Part shown: piece by piece, positions 28,309 through 37,560 of the stretch
Numbering within the stretch: position 1 is the stretch's first letter
Layout: the number at the start of each line of letters is the position of its first letter
From: Apilactobacillus micheneri
GTDB taxonomy: Bacteria > Bacillota > Bacilli > Lactobacillales > Lactobacillaceae
Direction of reading: 5' to 3'
NCBI RefSeq assembly: GCF_002993975.1
Contig: NZ_POSO01000002.1
Location: forward strand, 310,232 to 374,231
Length of the DNA: 64,000 nucleotides
Made by a program: the position numbers and the translations under genes
The notes under the pieces: model-generated
What the model was told of the DNA's origin: nothing
The model's database searches: none
The model's input: only the letters and a program-made list of their open reading frames with translations

Positions 28309-29010
28309 TTACATACGGCCAACTAATAATGTTGGAAGATTCCTAATATCACTATTTTTAATAAATGTCTTGGTTTCTTTAATTGATTGTTCAGCTAATT
28401 TTTTATCATTCCCAGTTAACTTATTGGCATCCTTTTTAGCATCTTTTAAATCTTTGTTAATTGAAGTATTTAATTTACTGATTTTTTGATCATGAATATT
28501 TTTACCTTCATATTTATAGAAAGTTAAATCTTCTGCTTGATCACAAATTTTATTTTCAATATTCATTAAATTTTTAAACTTTTTATTAGAAGTTTGTTTA
28601 TTGTAAATACTTGTATAGCCAATCCATCCATTTATTTTGCCAGATTGAGAAACAATATTAGCAGCTAAACCATTTTTATAACTCCAAATATGATTGACTT
28701 TAAAATTAATTCCCTTTTGTGCAAAATTTTTAGTATCTTTGTTGCTATAGTTAACTAATTTGTCACCTTTAATATTTTTAGAAAAATCATCTTTATAATA
28801 ATTAGGATCATTTTTAATTCTAAATGTATAGCCATCTTTATTTAATCGATTAGCCCATGTTTTATTTTTAGTAATTGTTTTAGCAGCATATTCTTTAGGA
28901 GCTCTTTTATAATCAACAGTTTTGGCATTAGCATTAATTGAACTAAAAGCAGTTGTAGTAGTTATTAATGCTAATAATGCAGCTGAAATTTTAATAAATT
29001 GTTTTTTCAT
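28309..29010 (-). CDS. Secreted protein of unknown function
   Basis: 233 residues. Signal peptide ~1-29 (KISAALLALITTTTAFSSI, then NANAKT). The mature part is Lys/Asn-rich; residues ~95-130 (INFKVNHIWSYKNGLAANIV, then GWIGYTSIY) look like an SH3-like surface module, followed by a helical C-terminal third (NKDLKDAKKDANKLTGNDKK). No enzyme motif. AAGGTTG lies before the ATG. It is flanked by its own promoter region and terminator. Confidence 0.75.
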   Translation of the reverse strand: MKKQFIKISAALLALITTTTAFSSINANAKTVDYKRAPKEYAAKTITKNKTWANRLNKDGYTFRIKNDPNYYKDDFSKNIKGDKLVNYSNKDTKNFAQKGINFKVNHIWSYKNGLAANIVSQSGKINGWIGYTSIYNKQTSNKKFKNLMNIENKICDQAEDLTFYKYEGKNIHDQKISKLNTSINKDLKDAKKDANKLTGNDKKLAEQSIKETKTFIKNSDIRNLPTLLVGRM

Positions 29011-29142
29011 AATACAACCTTCTTATTTTTTATTTATGTAATATTTGCATAATATTTATGTAACATTATTGTAATATTCGCTTCATCTATACTTTAACAC
29101 CATATAAATAATTTTCAATAATTATTTGCAAAAAATATAAAA

Positions 29143-29158
29143 TGTTTCATGTGAAACA
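29143..29158. promoter_or_regulatory. parS-like centromere site 2
   Basis: TGTTTCATGTGAAACA is the exact reverse complement of the site at 4435-4450 and one base from the consensus parS. It lies in the intergenic stretch beyond the suf operon terminator. Orientation is inverted relative to site 1. Confidence 0.7.
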
Positions 29159-29190
29159 AAAAAGCTTATGTTATTTAACATAAGCTTTTT
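29159..29190 (-). terminator. Terminator of the nrdDG-suf run
   Basis: A 14-bp stem, AAAAAGCTTATGTT with AACATAAGCTTTTT, loop ATTT, overlapping the sufB stop. Confidence 0.9.
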
Positions 29191-30604
29191 AACCAACTGA
29201 ATCTTCCATTTGGTAGTCAATTAATTTATTTAATTCAACTGCATATTCCATTGGTAATTGATTAGAGAAGGGTTCAATGAAGCCCATAATAATCATTTTA
29301 GTAGCTTCACTTTCTGATAATCCACGACTCATTAAATAATATAAATCAGTTTCAGAAATTTTAGAAACTTTAGCTTCATGTTCTACTTCAGAATCACCAT
29401 TATTAATTTCATTATGTGGAATCGTATCACTTGCAGAATCATCATCCATAATAATAGTGTCACATTCGATATGTGATTTTGAATAATGAGCTTCTTTATT
29501 CATCCGAATCGTACCACGATAATTACAAATACCACCAGATTTACAAATGGATTTAGAAACTACATTAGAAGAAGTATGTGGCGCATGATGACGCATAATA
29601 CAACCAGTATCTTGATAAATATCATTGCTTGCAAAAGCAATTGATAACATGGTTCCAGTGGCATGGGGACCATTTAAATCAATACTAGGGTATTTCATAG
29701 TTACCTTGGATCCAAGATTTCCATCAACCCATTCCATAGTTCCATTTTCATCAGCAGAAGCACGTTTAGTTTCTAAACTATAAACATTATCAGACCAATT
29801 TTGAATAGTTGTGTACCGACAAAAGGCATTCTTTTTAACAAAGACTTCTACGTTAGCAGCATGTAAACTATCTTCTGAATAATTAGGAGCAGTACAACCT
29901 TCAACATAGTTAACACTGGCATCTTCATCCACAATGATTAAAGTTCTTTCAAATTGACCAGTTCTGCCAGCATTAATTCTAAAGAAAGCTTGAATGGGAA
30001 TTTTTGCATGGACACCCTTTGGTACATATAAGAAAACGCCACCTGACCATACGGCAGTATTTAAAGCAGCAAATTTATTCATTTGTGGGGTTACTAATTT
30101 ACCAAAATGTGCTTTTACTAAATCCGGATGTTCACGCAAAGCAGTGTCAGTATCGCTAAAGATAATCCCCATATCTTTAAATTCTTTCTTGATGTTGGCA
30201 TAGACTGCTTCTGATTCATATTGAGCTTCAGCACCAGCTAAATATTTTCTTTCAGCTTCTGGAACCCCAATTTTTTCAAAAGTATTTTTAATTTGATCAG
30301 GTACATCTTCCCAATTTCTGGAAACATGATCTGATGCACGTTGAAAATATCTAATTTTATTTAAATCTAGATCTGATAAATCAGGTCCAAAGTCAGGCAT
30401 TGGTAATTTTTGATAAATTTTAAATGCCTTTAGTCGAATATTTAACATCCATTTTGGCTCATGTTTATGGGCTGATATTTCACGAATAATATCTTCATTT
30501 AATCCATCACCAGTCGAATAAAGGGGATTAAAATTATCCTTAAATCCATATTGATAATCATCATTTAAATTTTTAATTTCATCATTGATTATTATCATCT
30601 CCAT
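29189..30604 (-). CDS. sufB: Fe-S cluster assembly scaffold SufB
   Basis: 471 residues, the normal SufB length. Conserved stretches include YFQRASDHVSRNWEDVP, GGVFLYVPKGV, NYVEGCTAP, the core TIQNWSDNVYSLETKRA and the C-terminal SRGLSESEATKMIIMGFIEP. SufB joins SufC and SufD as the SufBC2D scaffold on which clusters are built. Its start overlaps the sufU end by about 20 nt; ATG 30604 or the ATG at 30598, directly after GGAG, may be used through coupling. Last gene of the operon. Confidence 0.95.
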   Translation of the reverse strand: MEMIIINDEIKNLNDDYQYGFKDNFNPLYSTGDGLNEDIIREISAHKHEPKWMLNIRLKAFKIYQKLPMPDFGPDLSDLDLNKIRYFQRASDHVSRNWEDVPDQIKNTFEKIGVPEAERKYLAGAEAQYESEAVYANIKKEFKDMGIIFSDTDTALREHPDLVKAHFGKLVTPQMNKFAALNTAVWSGGVFLYVPKGVHAKIPIQAFFRINAGRTGQFERTLIIVDEDASVNYVEGCTAPNYSEDSLHAANVEVFVKKNAFCRYTTIQNWSDNVYSLETKRASADENGTMEWVDGNLGSKVTMKYPSIDLNGPHATGTMLSIAFASNDIYQDTGCIMRHHAPHTSSNVVSKSICKSGGICNYRGTIRMNKEAHYSKSHIECDTIIMDDDSASDTIPHNEINNGDSEVEHEAKVSKISETDLYYLMSRGLSESEATKMIIMGFIEPFSNQLPMEYAVELNKLIDYQMEDSVG

Positions 30605-31007
30605 TTACTAATTGATAGATTGCTTTAAACGGTAGCATTGCACATTTAATACGCATAGGTAGATGTGATACTGATTGTAAAACGACAGCATCACCCAAAA
30701 TTTTTTGATTAACTTTTTTATCATTAGTCATAAATTTAGAAAAATTTAGTACAATGTCTTCAATTTCTTCTTTGGTTTTATTAATACAAAGTTCTTTCAT
30801 AAAAGTAGTGGCTGCTTTAAAAATAATACAGCCATCAGCTTTAATCTCGAAGTCTTTGAATAAATTGTTATCGTATTGGCATTTGATAGCAATATCATCA
30901 CCACAAGTTGGATTATGTAAATGAACAGTTTCATTTTGAAATTGTTCGTTTGGACATTTTTTAGCGTTTTCTAGAATAATTCGTTGATATAAATCTCTAA
31001 GCTCCAT
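30582..31007 (-). CDS. sufU: Zn-dependent sulfur-transfer protein SufU
   Basis: 141 residues, IscU-like fold. The three cysteines are in NPTCGDD, MKELCINK and MRIKCAMLPF, with Asp in the first, the SufU zinc-ligand set. SufU accepts persulfide sulfur from SufS and passes it to the scaffold. It overlaps sufS by 11 nt and sufB by ~20 nt, a tightly coupled operon. Confidence 0.93.
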   Translation of the reverse strand: MELRDLYQRIILENAKKCPNEQFQNETVHLHNPTCGDDIAIKCQYDNNLFKDFEIKADGCIIFKAATTFMKELCINKTKEEIEDIVLNFSKFMTNDKKVNQKILGDAVVLQSVSHLPMRIKCAMLPFKAIYQLVNGDDNNQ

Positions 31008-32208
31008 TAAAAAAGGACCTCATTTCAATAATCTTTTGAACTAATTTATCACATTCATGTTTATTGTTATAAAAGTACATACTAGCACGTAAAGTAGCAT
31101 TAACACCCAGTTTATTAGTAAGTGGTTCTGCACAATGTTGGCCCGCTCTGACAGCAATATGATTAAAGTCTAAGTAGGTAGCAGCATCATGAGGATGAAT
31201 GTTATCGATATTAAAAGAAACAATTCCAGTTTGTCTTTGCTTTGGACCATATACACTAACGCCATCAATTTTACTTAATTGATCATATAAATATTGGCCT
31301 AAGTTTTTACAGATAGTTTCAATATTATTCATACCAATATTTGCTAAATAATCGATTGCTTTTGATAATCCAATCACGCCTTCAACATTAGGGGTGCCAG
31401 CTTCTAGTCGATAAGGAATATCTTTGGCTTTAAAGTCATTTTTATCAACATGTTCAATCATTTCGCCACCTAATTGAGTAGGTTGCATCTTTGCTAATAA
31501 TTCTTTTTTGCCATATAAGATCCCAATGCCAGTTGGTGCTAACATTTTGTGGCCTGAAAATGCTAACCATTCTGGATTTAATTTTTGTATATCAATTTTA
31601 ATTTCAGGAGCTGCTTGTGCAGCATCAATTAAAACATCAGCATTATGTTGATGTGCAATCTCAATTAATGCTGCTAAATTATTAATTGTACCTAGCACAT
31701 TTGAAACTGCTGTGATTGCAACTAATTTAGTTTTATCGGTAATGACCTTTTTAGCAGAATTAAGATTTAATGTGCCATCATCATTAATATCAATGAAATT
31801 TAATTTCGCATCATTTTGTTTAGCAATGTTTTGCCATGGTAATAAATTGCTATGATGTTCTGCTATGGAAACAACAATTCCATCATCTTTTTTTAAATGA
31901 TATTTGTAATAGCCATTTGCAACCTGATTAATACCTTGGGTAGTACCGGCAGTGAAAATAATTGATTTGTTGTCTTTGGCATTGATAAATTGTGCAACTT
32001 TTTCACGACAAGCTTCAAACATTTGAGTAGTTCTTTCAGCCGCTGAATAAACGCTGCGATGTACATTGAAATTATCATTTTCATAATAATTGGTTAAAGC
32101 ATCAATCACTGATTGTGGTTTTTGAGTAGTTGCAGCATTATCAAAATATATAAAATGGGGATGTTTTATTAACATTGGAAAATCGTTTCTGATTTCTTGA
32201 TTATCCAT
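30997..32208 (-). CDS. sufS: Cysteine desulfurase SufS
   Basis: 403 residues, PLP fold type I. PLP lysine in WLAFSGHKMLAPTG (~226) and the catalytic Cys in AVRAGQHCAEPL (~363). It releases sulfur from L-cysteine for Fe-S assembly with SufU. The ATG lies within the sufD end (8-nt overlap). Start DNQEIRNDFPML is typical of the family. Confidence 0.95.
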   Translation of the reverse strand: MDNQEIRNDFPMLIKHPHFIYFDNAATTQKPQSVIDALTNYYENDNFNVHRSVYSAAERTTQMFEACREKVAQFINAKDNKSIIFTAGTTQGINQVANGYYKYHLKKDDGIVVSIAEHHSNLLPWQNIAKQNDAKLNFIDINDDGTLNLNSAKKVITDKTKLVAITAVSNVLGTINNLAALIEIAHQHNADVLIDAAQAAPEIKIDIQKLNPEWLAFSGHKMLAPTGIGILYGKKELLAKMQPTQLGGEMIEHVDKNDFKAKDIPYRLEAGTPNVEGVIGLSKAIDYLANIGMNNIETICKNLGQYLYDQLSKIDGVSVYGPKQRQTGIVSFNIDNIHPHDAATYLDFNHIAVRAGQHCAEPLTNKLGVNATLRASMYFYNNKHECDKLVQKIIEMRSFFNGA

Positions 32209-33358
32209 TGATTCGCTCCTCTAAATTAATCATCATTTGTTTTCTAATCTTTTTGTCAGGAAACTTATTAATTAGTGGAATTAAAAATCCACGAGTAAGC
32301 AGTAAACGAGCTTCTTTTGCAGGGATGCCACGTGTTTTTAGATAATATAGTTGTTCAGCATTCACTCTGCCAACGCTAGCTGCATGACCTGCCACAACAT
32401 CATGATTATCAATGAGCAAAATAGGATCAATCTTACCTTTACTTTCTTTAGATAAAGTTAGTAATCGATTGGTTTGATCTGAATAACTATTAGGGGCAGC
32501 TTGTTTAATTTGACCAGTAGTATCACAAATAGTTCTAGCTTCATCAGCCACAATACCACGTTCATTAATGGTTCCACTGGTATGTTCACTTTGGTTCACA
32601 ATCTTAGTTTTAATTAATTGTTTTTGTTGCTTATCAGCTAAGTTAATTAAATTGATGGTTGCACAACTACCAATACCATCTAAATCGATATTGCTATCAT
32701 AACGACTATTAAAATGATTAAATAGTCCGGTATAGGTATTTAATTCAGCGTTTTGTGCTAAATAAGCATTTAAAACGCGATGCGCATTTTGTGCTTTGGA
32801 TAAAGCGGCATCATAAAAATTAACTTTAGCATGATCACCTAATAATATTTCAATCATTAAGCGATCATTTTTACGACTAGTATCTTTATCTTCAAAAACA
32901 ATATTAGCTTTTGAACCAGCAGCGGCAATAACTAATAGATGTTTTTCTTGATTATTATGATTAATTAAATTACTGATTTTAATAGGCTTATCAACGTTTT
33001 TATTATCAGGAATAAAAACAAAGCCACCGGATTGTAGGTAGGCTAAATGGTTAGCATTTAGTTGATTATCTCGCCAGTAAATAGCTTTTTCCATCAAATT
33101 TTCTTGAATTAATTCTGGAAATTGATTAGCAGCTGCAAATAAATCCATCGCAATGACACCATCCTTTTGATGCTGATCACTAGCTTGATTATTGGAATTT
33201 ATTTTTTGTTGATTTAAATCTGGTTTGGAAAAATTAAAACTACGTTGTTGATTATCTAACTCAAAATTAGGTGCCAGCTTAGCAGCAACCATTCTTTTAA
33301 CTGACAACCATTGTGGTTCATTATTTTGTTTTGCAAATTCTTGAATTGAAAGACTCAT
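32201..33358 (-). CDS. sufD: Fe-S cluster assembly protein SufD
   Basis: 385 residues, SufB-like beta-helix protein and partner of SufB and SufC. Conserved C-terminal region AGHAASVGRVNAEQLYYLKT, then RGIPAKEARLLLTRGFL. The central region varies more than SufB, as usual. The start overlaps the sufC stop by one base and the end overlaps sufS. Confidence 0.93.
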   Translation of the reverse strand: MSLSIQEFAKQNNEPQWLSVKRMVAAKLAPNFELDNQQRSFNFSKPDLNQQKINSNNQASDQHQKDGVIAMDLFAAANQFPELIQENLMEKAIYWRDNQLNANHLAYLQSGGFVFIPDNKNVDKPIKISNLINHNNQEKHLLVIAAAGSKANIVFEDKDTSRKNDRLMIEILLGDHAKVNFYDAALSKAQNAHRVLNAYLAQNAELNTYTGLFNHFNSRYDSNIDLDGIGSCATINLINLADKQQKQLIKTKIVNQSEHTSGTINERGIVADEARTICDTTGQIKQAAPNSYSDQTNRLLTLSKESKGKIDPILLIDNHDVVAGHAASVGRVNAEQLYYLKTRGIPAKEARLLLTRGFLIPLINKFPDKKIRKQMMINLEERING

Positions 33359-34131
33359 TAATCATCCACCAACTTTGCATCAATACCTAAACGATCACGA
33401 AGATCAGCATATCCGCCAGCTTCCAATTGTTCGGCTAAATGATAATCACCACTAGTAACGACACGACCATCCATCATGACATGCACTACATCAGGTCGAA
33501 CATATTTTAAAATACGATCATAGTGAGTAATAATTAACGAACTGAATTTGTCATCGCGCATTTCATTAATTCCTTTGGATACTACTTTTAAGGCATCAAT
33601 ATCTAATCCAGAATCGATCTCATCTAAGATGGCTAATTTTGGTTGAATCATCATCATTTGAAGAATTTCATTACGTTTCTTTTCACCACCAGAAAAGCCT
33701 TCATTTAAATAACGGTCTGTATAGTCTTCTGGAATATCCAAAAAGTCCATGACTTTATCCAATCTGTGCATGAATTCTAAAACACTAACCTTTTGATCAG
33801 CTGGTTTAATTGCATTCATAGCAGCATGAATAAAGTCGACATTCTTAACACCACTAATTTCAGTAGGATATTGCATCCCAATGAATAATCCCAAACGTGC
33901 TCTTTCATCGGTTGCTAAATCATTGAATTTTGTATGATTAAATTGAATTTCACCACTGGTAATACTATATTTAGGTGAACCCATAATAGTTTGTGAAAGG
34001 GTAGATTTACCAGTTCCATTTGGCCCCATGATGACGTGTACTTCACCATCCGGAATAGTTAAATTTAACCCTTTAATGACTTCTTTATCATTTTCATTAA
34101 TTTTGACGTGTAAATTTTTGATTTCTAGCAA
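33358..34131 (-). CDS. sufC: Fe-S assembly ATPase SufC
   Basis: 257 residues. Walker A GPNGTGKST (~36), signature FSGGEKKRNE (~145), Walker B LAILDEIDSGLD (~167) and H-loop ITHYDR. SufC is the ABC-type ATPase of the SufBCD scaffold, not a transporter. TTG 34131 has AAAGGAG upstream that overlaps the nrdG stop, so the suf genes appear co-transcribed with nrdDG. Confidence 0.96.
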   Translation of the reverse strand: MLEIKNLHVKINENDKEVIKGLNLTIPDGEVHVIMGPNGTGKSTLSQTIMGSPKYSITSGEIQFNHTKFNDLATDERARLGLFIGMQYPTEISGVKNVDFIHAAMNAIKPADQKVSVLEFMHRLDKVMDFLDIPEDYTDRYLNEGFSGGEKKRNEILQMMMIQPKLAILDEIDSGLDIDALKVVSKGINEMRDDKFSSLIITHYDRILKYVRPDVVHVMMDGRVVTSGDYHLAEQLEAGGYADLRDRLGIDAKLVDD

Positions 34132-34143
34132 AAGCAGACTCCT

Positions 34144-34725
34144 TTAGTGAACTAACTTATCCCAAATAACCACTTTATCTTGTTCCAATGATTCAGGGAC
34201 ATTAATAATACGTTGGTTGGAACTACCACGAAATTGTAAAGTTAAGTCTTTTTTATCTTCCATAAAACGACCATCAACTAAAATATCGATCATTGATAAC
34301 AATTTTAATTTATCATAAGATTCCTTCATTAATTCTTCCCAGCGGTAACCTGACCATGACCAAATGTCTTTAGTATGACCAAATTCTTTACGAACACGTT
34401 TACATAATTGTAAACAAACTTGGGTATTTAAGAATGGTTCACCACCTAAAAGGGTTAAACCTTGAACATAATCTTCTTTCATATCTTCAATGATTTGATC
34501 TTCTAAATCCTTTGAATATGGTTGTCCATAATGGAAATTTTGGGATGCCACATTGTAACAACCAGGACAGTGAAAATTGCATCCACTAACATAAATACTG
34601 CAACGAATACCTTCACCATCTACGAAATTAAAGGGTTTATAATCAGCGATATATTGTAAACTTAAATCATCTGCCAGCCATTCTTTAGGCTTTGGATTGT
34701 TGGGTTGTCTCTTCCTTTGCGACAT
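34144..34725 (-). CDS. nrdG: Anaerobic ribonucleotide reductase activating protein NrdG
   Basis: 193 residues, radical SAM protein with the [4Fe-4S] motif GCNFHCPGCYN (CxxxCxxC, ~49-56) and the glycine-rich TLLGGEPFLN. It makes the glycyl radical on NrdD using SAM. The frame starts inside the nrdD end (41-nt overlap); a later start is possible. It needs an Fe-S cluster, and the suf genes follow 12 nt downstream. Confidence 0.94.
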   Translation of the reverse strand: MSQRKRQPNNPKPKEWLADDLSLQYIADYKPFNFVDGEGIRCSIYVSGCNFHCPGCYNVASQNFHYGQPYSKDLEDQIIEDMKEDYVQGLTLLGGEPFLNTQVCLQLCKRVRKEFGHTKDIWSWSGYRWEELMKESYDKLKLLSMIDILVDGRFMEDKKDLTLQFRGSSNQRIINVPESLEQDKVVIWDKLVH

Positions 34726-36859
34726 CTTTTACCATTCCTTTCGACATATTTTTTTGACGTGATGAAATTTCAACATGACGACCATGAACCATTGGACGCG
34801 CTTGTGGATTACCTAAATAACCACAGGTTCTTTTAACCACATCACAATATTTAGGGTCATGATTTCCACATTGTGGACATTCAAAGCCACGGGCAGTAGC
34901 TTTGAAATCACCTTTAAAACCACACTTGAAACATTTATCAATTGAAGTATTAGTACCTAAGTAACCAACATGATCATATGCCCAGTCCCAAACAGCCTCT
35001 AATGCTTTAGGATTTTGCTTCAAGTTAGGATATTCACAATAATGAATAAAACCGGCTGATGCATAGTGAGGATATGCTTCTTCAAAAGTTAATTTTTCAA
35101 ATGGATTAGGGCGTTTTCTAACGTCATAATGGAAACTATTAGTGTAGTATTCTTTATCAGTGATATCTTTAACTTTACCGAATTTTTCAATATCATCTTG
35201 GGCGAAAGTATCAGTTAAAGATTCAGCTGGAGTGGAATATAAACTATAGTGGTAACCACTTTGTTTAGACCATTTTTTACATAAATTATTTAATTCACGG
35301 ACAATGCTGACAGTAAAGTCATGTGCTGCTTGATTATGTTCCCAATCAGGACCATACATAGAAGTAGCCACTTCATAAAGACCAATGTAACCCAATGAAA
35401 CAGTAGCGCGTTCATTGTTAAATAGTTGATCCACATCATCATCTGAATTTAAGCGTTTCCCAAAAGCACCATATTTATATAATAGAGGGGCATTATCTGG
35501 CTTGGCTTGTTTAGTTCTTTCAATACGATATGCCATTGCTTGATGCACAATACGTAACTTTTCATCGAATATTTTCCAGAATAAATCTTGATTACCTTTA
35601 GCGAATAAAGCGATTCTTGGTAAGTTAACAGTAACAACACCTAAATTCATTCTGCCGGCATTGATTTCTTCACCTGCAGGACTTACCCATTTAGGTACAA
35701 ATGAGCGACAACCCATTGGAGCTTTAAAATTACCAGTAATTTCACAAAGTTTGTCATACATTAAAATATCTGGATACATACGTTTAGTAGCACAATCAAT
35801 GGCCCATTCTTTCACGTCATAATTAGGGTCATTTGGTTTTAAATTTAAGCCTTTTTTTAGGGTATAAATTAATTTAGGGAAGATTGCGGTACGGCGTTCT
35901 TTACCTAAACCTTTAATTCTGATTTTTAGAATGTCAATTTGAATTTCTTTTTCAATCCAATTAGTACCTAGTCCAAAACTAACGGTAGTAAATGGAGTTT
36001 GTCCTTGGGATGAATATAAAGTATTGATTTCATATTCTAATGATTGCATAGCATCATAAATATCTTGTTTGGTACTTTCCTTAGCGTATGATTCTTGTTC
36101 ATCTTCAGGAACCCATTTTTTAGCCACTTCAAGATGCTTTTGATAGTTAATTTCAGCAAATGGAGCTAACACTTCATCAGCACGATCAAAAGATAAACCA
36201 CCATATTGCAAGGAAGCCACATTTGCGATAATTTGTGAAACTTGTGCAGTTGCGGTTTGAATTGAGCGTGGTGATTTAACTTCAGCATTCCCAATCTTAA
36301 AGCCATTAGTTAACATTTCTTTAAAATCAACTAAACAGCAATTGGTTTCTGGAGTAGCTGGGGAATAGTCTAAATCATGCCAATGAATATCACCACGAAG
36401 ATGGGCCTTTGCGACCATTTCAGGTAACATTTTTAATCCGATGGCCTTACTAGCAGCACCAGCTTCTAAATCACGTTGGGTATTGAAAACATTACTGTCT
36501 TTATTAGCATTTTCGTGAACAACACGATCCTCACGACCAAATAGTTGATTAATGCGATGTTCAACATCAGTAGCTTCAGCAAATTTGTCTTGATCTTTAG
36601 CTTGAAAATCAAGATATTGTTTTTTTGCATCTAGTAAATTATTTTCTTCTAGAAATTGAATAATGGAATCATGAATATGTATTGCAGTAATTTCATTAGT
36701 GTCTTTTGTTAATAAGTTTAATTTTTCAAAGAAATTTTTTCTTTGTTCATCAGAAAGTTTCAATTGATCAAAAATATAATCAATCTTGTATTTATAAAAT
36801 GGAGTTTTATCTCCAGTCTTTTTGATAACGTTTAAATGGTTGAATAGAGTGTCTAACAT
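34685..36859 (-). CDS. nrdD: Anaerobic ribonucleoside-triphosphate reductase NrdD
   Basis: 724 residues. Glycyl-radical site KRTCGYLGNPQARPM near the C-terminus, preceded by the zinc site CFKCGFKGDF and ECPQCGNHDPKYC. It reduces ribonucleotides to deoxyribonucleotides without oxygen. The N-terminus carries an ATP-cone-like region that is shorter than usual. Start ATG 36859 has GAAAGG upstream. Two NrdR-like boxes sit 28 and 59 nt before the start. Confidence 0.95.
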   Translation of the reverse strand: MLDTLFNHLNVIKKTGDKTPFYKYKIDYIFDQLKLSDEQRKNFFEKLNLLTKDTNEITAIHIHDSIIQFLEENNLLDAKKQYLDFQAKDQDKFAEATDVEHRINQLFGREDRVVHENANKDSNVFNTQRDLEAGAASKAIGLKMLPEMVAKAHLRGDIHWHDLDYSPATPETNCCLVDFKEMLTNGFKIGNAEVKSPRSIQTATAQVSQIIANVASLQYGGLSFDRADEVLAPFAEINYQKHLEVAKKWVPEDEQESYAKESTKQDIYDAMQSLEYEINTLYSSQGQTPFTTVSFGLGTNWIEKEIQIDILKIRIKGLGKERRTAIFPKLIYTLKKGLNLKPNDPNYDVKEWAIDCATKRMYPDILMYDKLCEITGNFKAPMGCRSFVPKWVSPAGEEINAGRMNLGVVTVNLPRIALFAKGNQDLFWKIFDEKLRIVHQAMAYRIERTKQAKPDNAPLLYKYGAFGKRLNSDDDVDQLFNNERATVSLGYIGLYEVATSMYGPDWEHNQAAHDFTVSIVRELNNLCKKWSKQSGYHYSLYSTPAESLTDTFAQDDIEKFGKVKDITDKEYYTNSFHYDVRKRPNPFEKLTFEEAYPHYASAGFIHYCEYPNLKQNPKALEAVWDWAYDHVGYLGTNTSIDKCFKCGFKGDFKATARGFECPQCGNHDPKYCDVVKRTCGYLGNPQARPMVHGRHVEISSRQKNMSKGMVKDVAKEETTQQSKA

Positions 36860-36886
36860 TTATACATAACCTTTCCAAATAAAATT

Positions 36887-36933
36887 ACACTATAAATTGT
36901 GTCCATTTCCAGATTAACACATACATATAGTGC
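36887..36933 (-). promoter_or_regulatory. Pair of NrdR-like boxes upstream of nrdD
   Basis: Box 1 ACACTATAAATTGTGT (36887-36902) closely matches the NrdR consensus ACACTATATATAGTGT. A weaker box at 36918-36933 keeps the half ATATAGTG. Their starts are 31 bp apart, three helical turns, as in known NrdR targets. Repression by dATP/ATP-loaded NrdR is inferred. Confidence 0.75.
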
Positions 36934-37120
36934 AATTACATTCTTGAAAAGTAATTTGAATAGTGCATACTTAACAATTAAAAGCTTTTAATTTTCTTAG
37001 AAAGCCGCAAAGATGGCAATGCTTTTATAAAAATCTTAACGTTTCAAAAAAATATAATATAATCGTTCTAAAATTATGTTAATATTAGTGACATCAAATC
37101 ATTGCGCAAAGGGTATGTTT

Positions 37121-37435
37121 ATGAAAAAAGGATTTAATTTTATTTTCATCATGGCTTTAGTATTATTAGGGATTTTTTTACTAAATCTTCCACATTTATC
37201 CAATGGATTTTATACAGGCTCTTCAAATCAAAGTGAGCTAATGCTAAATCATTATGATCATTATTTTGTATCTAATCGAGGACAATTACCAAGTAAACTA
37301 CAAAAAAATGGTGAATATACAGTTTCTGGAAATGTAATTTTATTTAATCACAAAGTAAAAGGGCACATACATAATAAAAAATCTTTTGAATTATCTGATG
37401 GTAATTACAAAGAAACATTTAAATTATTCGAATAA
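37121..37435 (+). CDS. Small secreted or membrane-anchored protein
   Basis: 104 residues: a hydrophobic N-terminus (~5-25, FNFIFIMALVLLGIFLLNL) and a short hydrophilic tail with strand-like repeats (NGEYTVSGNVILFNHKVKGH). ATG 37121 has AAAGGG 7 nt upstream; the longer frame from 37076 lacks one. A TATAATATAAT tract at ~37054 may be its -10. No family recognised. Confidence 0.6.
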   Translation: MKKGFNFIFIMALVLLGIFLLNLPHLSNGFYTGSSNQSELMLNHYDHYFVSNRGQLPSKLQKNGEYTVSGNVILFNHKVKGHIHNKKSFELSDGNYKETFKLFE

Positions 37436-37467
37436 AAAAGCACTTAGAAAAATTCTAAGTGCTTTTT
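37435..37467 (+). terminator. Terminator after the small secreted protein gene
   Basis: A 15-bp perfect stem, AAAAAGCACTTAGAA with TTCTAAGTGCTTTTT. Confidence 0.93.
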
Positions 37468-37560
37468 AAATGCTGATATAACAATGTTGCAAGGAATCAT
37501 TGCTAGCATTTTATATATGAAAAATTTATTATTTAATTAAAACAAAGAGGTGATACATTA

